Below, piece by piece: positions 8,393 to 15,157 of a stretch of DNA of 17,356 nt. The stretch is from Dunaliella salina (taxonomy: Eukaryota > Chlorophyta > Chlorophyceae > Chlamydomonadales > Dunaliellaceae): contig MU070238.1 in assembly GCA_002284615.2 (NCBI GenBank), positions 94,267-111,622 of the forward strand, written 5' to 3'. Position numbers and translations under genes: made by a program. The notes under the pieces were generated by a model. That model was not told the DNA's origin, made no database searches, and saw only the letters and a program-made list of their open reading frames with translations. Positions within the stretch are counted from its first letter, which is position 1. Each line of letters begins with the position of its first letter.

Positions 8393-8405
8393 CTTTCAAG
8401 AAAGG

Positions 8406-8681
8406 TAACCGCAGCCTGGTATGCACACATGTTATAACGCGATTCAGGTGCATTACCTTGCTCGAAGCTCTATAAACATTTGTCACGAGACTCTAGACAC
8501 CATGCAGAGTCCAATCAGGCCCCAGAGTAAACCCATACATGCCTCAGCTCTTCTGAGCTTTGACTCCCCCATTCAACCCCCCTCCTTGTGTAGGTTTTGA
8601 GGGCGTTTTAGTGAGGCCACTGCTAGCTTTCCAATTAAGGGCCTTTCCTTAATGCATCCAGTCTCTGGCTTGCGTTGACCT
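8406..8681. other. No recognisable gene between elements B and A2
   Basis: I recognise no domain, structured RNA or repeat in this stretch. It is flanked by the truncated 5' end of element B and the 3' end of element A2, which run in the same direction. Confidence 0.4.
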
Positions 8682-9410
8682 TTCTTTTTTTCCTCTTTCC
8701 ATGCAGAAAAACTACGTAGGCAGAGAAATTCTCCCTACATCAATTAAGGAAAAGGTGACACATTGGCTCAAAAAAGAGACGTGTGCCCCTTCCACCACAA
8801 GGTATGAAAAAGAGAATGCTAATGTGGATCCGGAGGGTTACTAGAAGCACCTGGATCTAGAACCTGGTTGTGGGGGGTATTCTTGTTTTCAATAGCAAGG
8901 CGTGTGGTGACTAGTTTGTGGGCATACTGAACAGAATGGGCATGAAGTTGTTGAGCAAGCTTCATGGCACGCTGGTGATCCAATCATTGATGATCCTAGT
9001 TGTTTGAATTGCTTCAGGGTATGCTCAGTGTAAATAGATCCACCTACACTCAGGAGAATAGGGTGATCTGTAACAGCTTTTGCGTTAACAAGTTTACAAA
9101 GGTCTGCATGCTGTTGCTTTGCCGCATTCAACTGATGCTCTGGCCTTGTATCTTCACAGAACTTGATTTCTATTAGGTGCGTGCACATGGCGTTCATTTG
9201 CATTAAGTTCATGGGGTTGCCTCATGCGGCTAGCTCTGGTGGTCCTCCGTGAGGAGCTGCGCAAAGCGTGATGGGAATGGGTAGGAGAAACATCGTCAGG
9301 AGTATGTTTGGCATCGTAAGGGGTGATCAAAACAGCATCTGATCGACTGGAGTTGAGTCTTTTCCTCTCGGGCAGGTTACGAGGGAAGAAGTAAGCAGGT
9401 AAAGTTATGT
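8682..9410 (-). mobile_element. Element A2: second 5'-truncated RLE retroelement copy
   Basis: The reverse complement of 8705-9412 aligns with 2460-3150 of A1 at roughly nine in ten positions by eye, with small insertions. The shared 3' motif is at 8731-8754. TTGACCT occurs at 8675-8681 and 9411-9417 and may be the target-site duplication. In that case, about 24 purine-rich bases beyond the shared 3' end are an element tail. Both copies are short and 5' truncated at different points, so they are independent insertions and not one duplicated block. Confidence 0.7.
8889..9380 (-). pseudogene. RLE endonuclease remnant of element A2
   Basis: The frame 9212-8889 keeps HLIEIKFCEDTRPEHQL (the ExK pair Glu15 and Lys17) and LSVGGSIYTEHTLKQF. 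The segment carrying the catalytic Asp lies upstream (to about 9380) in another frame. Relative to A1, an insertion of about 4 bases just before the ExK strand and one of about 10 bases after KQLG shift the frame, so the C-terminal tail reads as unrelated residues. No functional nuclease can be made from this copy. Confidence 0.7.
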
Positions 9411-9417
9411 TTGACCT

Positions 9418-9729
9418 GTAATTACATACGCTTTTGACCCATGAGCTGCCTTACAGGTTCAATGAGGCTTATGGCAGACAATGTCTGAGCTGAAGGTGTG
9501 CTGTCCTTTACATGACCTTGCTTATTGAGTGGTATGTTTCCAAGGACCTGCTGTTTTGCTCCACTGCTGTGTTTTTGTCGTATCAAGCAAAGGTTGGGCG
9601 GATTACTGTCTGGACTGTGGCCTCTGGTCTAAGCTATCCGGTGTAACAGGCCTGTTGCTGGGGGGGCAGTGACTTGTGTGCGTCTCGACTGATGGCTTCT
9701 TTCTGTAAACATATAAGCCTGTAAGCCGT
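9418..9729. other. No recognisable gene
   Basis: I see no coding domain here. The stretch lies between element A2 and the repeats at the left edge of element C. Confidence 0.4.
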
Positions 9730-9837
9730 GACTCTCCTATCAATGATTGCACCCAGTAACAGGCCTACCCCAGACTCTCCTATCAATGATTGCACCCAGT
9801 AACAGGCCCCCTATCAATGATTGCACCCAGTAACAGG
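9730..9837 (+). repeat. Three direct copies of a 27-bp unit at the left edge of element C
   Basis: The unit starts CTATCAATGATTGCACCCAG and occurs at 9737-9763, 9780-9806 and 9811-9837, apparently without mismatches. The first two copies share a longer match (about 9730-9765 and 9773-9808). Spacing is 43 then 31 bases, so this is not a regular array. The last copy runs directly into the RT similarity of element C. Confidence 0.85.
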
Positions 9838-10194
9838 ACAGGAGTAACAACCACCCTTTATGACTATGCAGAGAGCCACTCCCTCCTGAGCTCCATGCAA
9901 GCGGGTTTCCGTAAACACACAGATACCATACACCAACTCCAAAACTTAATCATGACCCTTGAAGATTCCAAACTCTTTAATAAAGATGTTTATGCTCTAG
10001 TTGTAGATTTTACTTCTGCGTTCAACACAACAGACCATGACAAACTACTTTGGATCATGTATGACCTCGGCTTCCCCACCGATGCCATTGACACAGTTAA
10101 GAATTTATACCAAGGGGCCCACACCAGAATCCGTCTAGCAACTGGTCAGTATTCCAAAAGACATCCCTATAGAAAGGGGAACCATCCAAGGTGA
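9790..10194 (+). pseudogene. Reverse transcriptase N-terminal part of element C
   Basis: This 134-codon frame carries RT fingers and palm: LYDYAESHSLLSSMQAGFRK (residues about 23-42), HQLQNLI, then motif A as ALVVDFTSAFNTTDHDKLL with catalytic Asp73, and LYQGAHTRIRLATGQY. The first roughly 16 residues derive from the 27-bp repeats and are not RT. The frame should switch by one base near 10145-10150, where the next frame continues as IPIERGTIQGDTLSPFLF, the RT motif B, before the ATG at 10226. The break lies between motifs A and B and by itself prevents a full RT. Confidence 0.85.
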
Positions 10195-10225
10195 CACCCT
10201 CTCCCCCTTCCTCTTCCTCATATAC

Positions 10226-11596
10226 ATGGAACCCTTGCTGCGCTGGCTCCAAGCTGGCGGGCGAGGCTATGAATATGAATGCCTGAACAAAAACCCCCAG
10301 ACTCTGGAACAGAAAATCCAGAACAAAATCAGCAGTGGGGCATTTGCAGATGACCTCATCTGCCTCACAGGCTCATATGTTAACCTACGTATCCAAGCCA
10401 AGAAATTAAGCCTCTATGCTGATTGGGCCCACCTCATCATCTCTGGTTCAAAAACAAAGGTGACTTGCAACCTTCTTAGCCCACAAACAATGCAAATAAG
10501 GGGCAATACGTCTGTTGCTGATTTTGCTCGACGTCAACTTAAAGATAAGATACTGGTCCAGGGCAAGCCGGCCCAATTCATTTGCCCCGGAGACCCATTT
10601 ACTTACCTTGGCGTTGAAATCACCATGACATTAGACTGGAAACCCCAGCTTAACAAAATGGAGGAAAAGCTCACCAAAAAGTTGGCAAGCCTCACATGCT
10701 CCTTTGCCACACCCAAGCAAACAATGGATATAATTCGCACAGCCATCATCCCCAGCATTGCATACGCCTTTCCAGTGACACCTTGCTCCGAGAAGGACCT
10801 TGCAGGCTGGGACACATGTATCCTTAAGGTTATCAAAGAAAGGTACAAGCTCTGGCACAGCACTGCCACAGCCATCCTACGGGAAGACAAAACTAATTAT
10901 GGTCTTAATTGTACATCCACTGCAGTAGAATATAATGCAAGATGTGCAACGGCCCTCACCAGCAGCCTCAAAAACACCGGCAGACATGGCCGGGTTACCA
11001 AGGCAATGCTTGAATCGCAAATCCAAACACTGAGACACCACACAATCAGGAGCATCAACCCATCCCACCAAACTTCCAGCTTCATCCTCAAGCAGTTACC
11101 CTACATGCTCCGTGTCAGGCAATACCTCTGCATCAACAGCAGCGATCTTGACGTCTCCTATCAAGGAGCACCTTACCTTCTCACCAGCATCACTCCCATA
11201 GTTAAAGTCCTCTCAATGCCAATGCAACCCACCCTTAAAACCTTAGCCTGTTACTGCACTTATACGCTCATGGAAATAGGCATAAACAGGCTATCTGCTT
11301 TGATGAACAATAACCTCACGCATGTTATTGACGGGAACAAACTCACATCTCTGCTTGGCCGCAAAATAAAGACCAAACATATTGTAGCCCTGAATAGACT
11401 CTCTCATACCCTCAACACCCACACTCTGACTGAGGACAGACCTGACCTCATCAGCACAATCATACACAACCAANCTTCATCCTCAAGCAGTTACCCTACA
11501 TGCTCCGTGTCAGGCAATACCTCTGCATCAACAGCAGCGATCTTGACGTCTCCTATCAAGGAGCACCTTACCTTCTCACCAGCATCACTCCCATAG
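10226..11596 (+). CDS. Reverse transcriptase C-terminal part of element C
   Basis: RT motif B (RGTIQGDTLSPFLF) lies just upstream of the ATG in the same frame, so translation of the native protein ran through it. Within this frame, GAFADDLICL (residues 38-47) is the catalytic box with Asp42 and Asp43, ISGSKTKVTCNL is motif D, and DPFTYLGVEI (123-132) is motif E. A thumb/linker region follows to about residue 280. With Asp73 of the preceding frame the catalytic triad is complete. The style (TIQGD, FADD) differs from the L1-like RT at 1492. The frame ends at 11596 only because it runs into the duplicated block starting at 11475; without that block it continues straight into the PHD frame. Confidence 0.9.
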   Translation: MEPLLRWLQAGGRGYEYECLNKNPQTLEQKIQNKISSGAFADDLICLTGSYVNLRIQAKKLSLYADWAHLIISGSKTKVTCNLLSPQTMQIRGNTSVADFARRQLKDKILVQGKPAQFICPGDPFTYLGVEITMTLDWKPQLNKMEEKLTKKLASLTCSFATPKQTMDIIRTAIIPSIAYAFPVTPCSEKDLAGWDTCILKVIKERYKLWHSTATAILREDKTNYGLNCTSTAVEYNARCATALTSSLKNTGRHGRVTKAMLESQIQTLRHHTIRSINPSHQTSSFILKQLPYMLRVRQYLCINSSDLDVSYQGAPYLLTSITPIVKVLSMPMQPTLKTLACYCTYTLMEIGINRLSALMNNNLTHVIDGNKLTSLLGRKIKTKHIVALNRLSHTLNTHTLTEDRPDLISTIIHNQXSSSSSYPTCSVSGNTSASTAAILTSPIKEHLTFSPASLP

Positions 11597-11868
11597 TNAA
11601 AGTCCTCTCAATGCCAATGCAACCCACCCTTAAAACCTTAGCCTGTNACTGCACTTATACGCTCATGGAAATAGNCATAAACAGGCTNTCTGCTTTGATG
11701 ANNAATANCCTCACGCATNTTATTGACGGGAACAAACTCACATCTCTGNTTGGCNGCAAAATAAAGACCAAACATNTTGTANCCCTGAATAGACTCTCTC
11801 ATACCCTCAACACCCACACTCTGACTGAGGACAGACCTGACCTCATCAGCACAATCATACACAACCAA
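11080..11868 (+). repeat. Exact 394-bp duplication joined by one N, probable assembly artefact
   Basis: 11080-11473 and 11475-11868 are the same sequence apart from about a dozen single Ns in the second copy, and they abut across one N at 11474. The offset is 395 bases, which shifts the frame. Counting one copy only, the frame starting at 10226 runs without a stop to 13353 (911 codons). Perfect identity, Ns and a one-N joint point to a scaffold-joining error. Confidence 0.85.
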
Positions 11869-13353
11869 GACAGCTCACCCAATAAAACCCCTGAATCACG
11901 CTGCATAAATCAAACAACATATACAGAAATGATGAAAACAGAAAATACACCAACAGGATGGAACTGGTCAAAGTTTTACCCAGGCCATGCTCCCCCTGAT
12001 CCTTCCAATTCCAACCCAGACAGTGGGAGATGTGCCCCTAATACACACATACACCCTGATTCTAGGGCTTACAGCAACCCCCTCTTTGATGCTGAGGGTA
12101 TGGAAGTAGAAAATGCTTCCCCCAGCAGCCAGGAGAGCCAATTTCCAAACAGCCAACCATGCACAGAAGGGCACTCATACCAAAGCAGACGCACTCGCAA
12201 AAGAAACAATCCCCATGCGGAGCAGCCGCAAACACAAGTTCATAATATACAACGCAATCAACCCTATACGAAACCCCACACACAGACCCCGTCCCGGGAG
12301 CCCTCTCAGACCCCACAAATTGGAAGCAGAAGGTCCAGAGGGAGCCGAGCCACAACAACACTTTTTGACCCTGATCCCCAACCCATAATAACCCCTTTTC
12401 CCTCACCTCCAAACACCTCAAGCACTGATTTCCCCCGATGGCTCTGGAATTATAAACAGAATAAGGCTGCTGCATTGAGCGCGGTTGAAGCTAGTAACAC
12501 CATCTTCCGCTTTGACCATGTCATCCTACATATCTTGGGCTGGCAACACCTCCGGAAATTTAAGAGATCTTCTCAAGAAAAGGAGCAAAAACAATACAAA
12601 GTTCAATGGCACCCTGTCACCATTGAAAAATGGGCCTTGCCCATTTTCCAAAATGATGGGCTGAAAGTGGCCTCTTCAAAGCATGTACCAAGAAGAACTA
12701 AAGCAGACCCGTGTTGCCAGCTCTGCTGGAGCCCATTAAGCAAAGAATACACCTTTGAAAGTCAAATCCATGAAGATATGCCCACCTGTAATACCTGCCA
12801 CCGCACATACCACTGGGACTGTCTCATAGATGTCAAAGCATGCTCCCAAAATGACTGGGCAATGAGCGAACAAAATGAGCACTGGGACTGCCCTGCCTGC
12901 GCATTCCTGTCAGACTCCCAAAAAGCGGAAAGGATCAACTTCTCTGAGGACTGTAAAATGATCTATGTTGAGTGGCATCCTAAATGGGAAGCTGAAGAAA
13001 TGCTACNAATANATCCAGACNTGGATGCTCATGTGCAAGCCTTTGACGCGGAGGAANNACCAGAGGAAATANAATACCCCTTGGCCATTGAAATAGACCT
13101 GGACAATCTTGTCAACCAAGGCTTTGAAGGCAATCCTCGGAGCCTATCTGCATCTCCTTGGCTCTCAACCACCGGCTGCGCAATTCGCAAGAATGTCACC
13201 TTTGACTTCCAACCTACCAATCCCCAGACAGATATCATGCCAACNTGGCAATGTGAAATAATCATTAGAAGTGTTGACCTCATGAAGGAAACTCTTCACT
13301 TGGACACAACTGATGAGGTTGCCAACACAAATGCCAGAGGTAACCACCTCTGA
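11500..13353 (+). CDS. Linker and PHD-finger segment of element C polyprotein
   Basis: The first roughly 123 residues repeat the end of the RT frame (duplicated block). A polar linker with basic SRRTRKRN (229-236) follows. Residues about 313-390 (PRWLWNYKQNKAAAL, then QYKVQWHPVTIEKWALP) correspond to the weakly chromo-like segment of element B. The PHD finger is C406-x2-C409-x20-C430-x2-C433-x4-H438-x2-C441-x22-C464-x2-C467, with Trp462 before the last pair, at the same spacing as in element B. After it come VEWHPKWE and a region ending VTFDFQPTNPQTDI, also conserved in B. Several Ns give unknown residues. The frame closes at 13353, overlapping the methyltransferase-like frame by 41 bases. 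Confidence 0.8.
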   Translation: MLRVRQYLCINSSDLDVSYQGAPYLLTSITPIXKVLSMPMQPTLKTLACXCTYTLMEIXINRXSALMXNXLTHXIDGNKLTSLXGXKIKTKHXVXLNRLSHTLNTHTLTEDRPDLISTIIHNQDSSPNKTPESRCINQTTYTEMMKTENTPTGWNWSKFYPGHAPPDPSNSNPDSGRCAPNTHIHPDSRAYSNPLFDAEGMEVENASPSSQESQFPNSQPCTEGHSYQSRRTRKRNNPHAEQPQTQVHNIQRNQPYTKPHTQTPSREPSQTPQIGSRRSRGSRATTTLFDPDPQPIITPFPSPPNTSSTDFPRWLWNYKQNKAAALSAVEASNTIFRFDHVILHILGWQHLRKFKRSSQEKEQKQYKVQWHPVTIEKWALPIFQNDGLKVASSKHVPRRTKADPCCQLCWSPLSKEYTFESQIHEDMPTCNTCHRTYHWDCLIDVKACSQNDWAMSEQNEHWDCPACAFLSDSQKAERINFSEDCKMIYVEWHPKWEAEEMLXIXPDXDAHVQAFDAEEXPEEIXYPLAIEIDLDNLVNQGFEGNPRSLSASPWLSTTGCAIRKNVTFDFQPTNPQTDIMPXWQCEIIIRSVDLMKETLHLDTTDEVANTNARGNHL

Positions 13354-14146
13354 ATGCGCCTGTATCTACAATGCCAATGATAAATGCATGGGCGTGCTCA
13401 CTATAGAAAGGCTCACAACCCTGCTCGAAGCCTACAAAGCAGCCAAAAGAGCAGGCATCCATGCCACCATTCAGCCCCCTGTCCAGGATTCAGTATCTGA
13501 AATCATGGGTCTGCTCTCACGCCAAAAGGCTCAACAGAAAGATCTTCTGGCCCAGAGCAAAAAGGTTTTCAATTCAAACATGTTTATTACCCCTTCCCAC
13601 ATCCGATCAGCCCTGCATAAATGGTGCATGGTCTCAGCGGAGAGGTTTTCCAGCCCTCTTGACTTTGAAAATACCTACAACACTTATTTCAGCGCAAACT
13701 ACCGAGGCCAGGTCCTTGGGGCGCACAAAGACGCCCTCTCTGTGCGCTACTCTGGCTTCTCCTTCTGCCATCCTCCACACGATGATGAAATGATGTTTAA
13801 ACTCCTGCGCCACGCAGTGCACTCCTCCCTCCATTCCACAGATCCAGTTGCCACCTTCATGCTCCTGCCCCACTGGAGAGGCTTCAGCTGTAGCGCGTAT
13901 ATGAGCTGGCTGAGCCAATACCCAGATACTGCAAAAGTTCTTGCCAAATTCCCTGCAAGGAAAGTCCAATTCCAAGCACCACAACACTGGTTTGATACCA
14001 TCACCAATCCTACTCCACCTTCCTATCCTATGCAACTCATCATTGTGTGGAACCCTAACGCCAGAGAAATACTAGATACCGCAAACAAAGACTGGTTTCA
14101 TTCCCTCCAGCGAGATGTAAAGCAAGTTACACCAGGAGCTTGTTAA
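13313..14146 (+). CDS. PCIF1-like methyltransferase-like domain of element C
   Basis: This 277-codon frame is one base off the PHD frame. Conserved features shared with element B are CIYNANDKCMGVLTIERL (17-34), GIHATIQPPVQ (48-58), FSSPLDF (112-118), YRGQVLGA (130-137), SGFSFCHPPHDDEMM (147-161), VATFMLLPHWRG (179-190) and MQLIIVWNPNARE (240-252). The order and spacing follow the PCIF1/CAPAM-type N6-adenine methyltransferases: an SPL segment, an NPPF-like loop followed by acidic residues and a helix, FxxxLPxW, then a strand with xN. The usual catalytic Asn-Pro-Pro-aromatic is His-Pro-Pro-His here, so methyl transfer is doubtful. This is pattern recognition without a profile search. Another Rossmann-like fold is possible. 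Confidence 0.55.
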   Translation: MRLPTQMPEVTTSECACIYNANDKCMGVLTIERLTTLLEAYKAAKRAGIHATIQPPVQDSVSEIMGLLSRQKAQQKDLLAQSKKVFNSNMFITPSHIRSALHKWCMVSAERFSSPLDFENTYNTYFSANYRGQVLGAHKDALSVRYSGFSFCHPPHDDEMMFKLLRHAVHSSLHSTDPVATFMLLPHWRGFSCSAYMSWLSQYPDTAKVLAKFPARKVQFQAPQHWFDTITNPTPPSYPMQLIIVWNPNAREILDTANKDWFHSLQRDVKQVTPGAC

Positions 14147-14152
14147 CTACCT

Positions 14153-14625
14153 TTGGATTCTCCAAATACTGTCACGCCGCTGCGTACCCACCAACACCTA
14201 GCATCAAATACTTGGAAACAGAAATTCCAATCACTCCCCCCTGACACCCATAGCTGCTCACACAAGTGCCCTCAGGAAAGGGCAGAATTCACCCCTGCCA
14301 ACTTCAAAAAGATGTTCACACCTAAAGTCAAGGACTGGAGGGAAATCACCTACACTGATGGCAGTGTGATTAAACACAAAGATGACGACTCCCCACCCCT
14401 TTCTGGTTCAGGTGTTTACAAACCAGGAAGTGACACTGCTGCACCCTCCCAACACTTGCAACTGCACATAAAACCCAATGGCCATGGACCAACCAATACC
14501 ATCACCAGAGCAGAACTTGTGGGTATCCTTGTGGCACTCCAACACCAGNAACACCAGCACGACCTGCACAACAGGCACTTTTGATATGGCAGCAGTGCAA
14601 GTCTCAAAGGAATCGAGAGGCACAA
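14153..14625 (+). pseudogene. RNase HI domain of element C, degenerate
   Basis: This lies in the same frame as the methyltransferase-like domain, after an in-frame TAA (14144-14146), so the two were probably one protein. The frame to 14584 shows DWREITYTDGSVI (first catalytic Asp) and NTITRAELVGILVAL (catalytic Glu). At 14582-14584 a TGA interrupts it, and the same frame continues as YGSSASLKGIERHK, which aligns with TDSLCSLEQIR of element B. The third catalytic Asp therefore appears as Gly. The His and last Asp region is missing or unrecognisable. The track start is a TTG and is not a real initiation site. Confidence 0.75.
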
Positions 14626-14695
14626 AGTCGGTGCATGCGCTTCAAGCATTGTTCTCACCATTGCAAGGAATGACACACAGAGCACTTGCACCTAC

Positions 14696-14787
14696 CAAAT
14701 TCAGGTAGTGCTGCAGAGGCCCCTGGCCAAGCTGCATGCTGGCACGAGGCTGGGCGACACTGTCCCGTGCCCCAGCATTCTCAGGGG

Positions 14788-14834
<47 letters not shown>

Positions 14835-15157
14835 GCACCGGCTGCTGCTGCTGCCACCTCCGCCAAGGATGCCTGCAGCGCCTGAAACTGGTTCATGAAG
14901 AACATGGTGTCAGCGCGGCGACGCGTGACCGCACTGCTGCCGGTGGGGCCAGCCTCCTGCGTGTCCTGAGCTTGCAGTTGCTGCGNTGGTTCGCGCCTGC
15001 CAGCTGCTGTAGGCGTGGAGGTTCCTGAGCGAGGCTGCCCATCGGCGCAAGGGCCCGTGGAAGGGCGAGGTGTGATCTCTGAGGGTTGCCTGCTCGGATG
15101 CTGTTGTGGAGGTGAGCCCGCCCCTGCCATGGCCATCGTGCTGGCGCCCAGGGCAGC
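14696..15157 (-). CDS. Exon of the Gln-rich gene with 15-Gln run
   Basis: The acceptor before 15157 has a good pyrimidine tract (attgtccttttgcag). The frame is phase 0, joining directly to the preceding exon. It encodes a Pro/Gln/Ser-rich part, then FFMNQFQALQASLAEVAAAA and 15 Gln, then SPENAGARDS. A donor G/GTAGGT at 14696/14695 is in phase 0. Alternatively the exon continues to a TGA at 14644-14642. The degenerate RNase H remnant of element C, on the other strand, ends near or inside the region after this donor. Confidence 0.55.

Larger units (their letters stand above)
4264..8398 (-). mobile_element. Element B: retroelement with PHD, MTase-like, RNase H and RLE
   Basis: Read on the minus strand it encodes, in order, a disordered basic region, a chromo-like segment, a PHD finger (8392-7397), a PCIF1-like methyltransferase-like domain (about 6905-6290), RNase HI (6346-5279), a CCHC knuckle and RLE nuclease (5237-4427), and a 3' UTR. 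The 3' end contains a motif shared with element A (4304-4327) and a TTTTC-type tail (4262-4283). No RT remains, so the 5' part is lost. AGAAAGG at 4257-4263 and 8399-8405 could be the target duplication, but it is low complexity. Frameshifts and stops break the polyprotein into at least four pieces. Confidence 0.7.
9838..14625 (+). mobile_element. Element C: RT-PHD-MTase-like-RNase H retroelement, truncated at both ends
   Basis: In order: RT (9850-11060), a long linker, a PHD finger (12712-12903), a post-PHD conserved region, a PCIF1-like methyltransferase-like domain (13313-14146) and RNase H (14153 to at least 14625). The 5' end is lost within the RT fingers and the 3' end lacks the RLE and 3' UTR. 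It is disrupted by a frameshift near 10145-10150, another near 13313-13353, a TAA at 14144-14146 and a TGA at 14582-14584. An exact 394-bp duplication joined by one N (11080-11868) is probably an assembly error. By protein pattern it is a different family from element B, with the same module order. Confidence 0.75.

Noticed and set aside
9730..9837. Short regularly repeated sequence as a CRISPR array
   Set aside because: There are only three copies, spacers are 16 and 4 bases, there is no leader or cas gene, and the context is eukaryotic retroelement DNA.
11080..11868. Tandem duplication as a real biological repeat within the RT-PHD protein
   Set aside because: Perfect identity, Ns throughout the second copy, a one-N joint and restoration of the frame on counting one copy favour an assembly artefact.
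14582..14584. TGA inside RNase H as recoding or selenocysteine
   Set aside because: It sits next to a lost catalytic Asp in a copy with other stops and frameshifts, so simple decay explains it.
4264..14625. LTR retrotransposon or viral element because RT and RNase H occur together
   Set aside because: No long terminal repeats, protease, integrase or capsid sequence is visible. The RT motif style, RLE nuclease, 5' truncations and short target duplications are those of non-LTR elements.
14686..15028. Plus-strand polyleucine/polyalanine frames over the CTG runs
   Set aside because: They are shadows of the CAG-coded glutamine exon on the minus strand, which has matching splice sites and phases; the same applies to 16290-16605.
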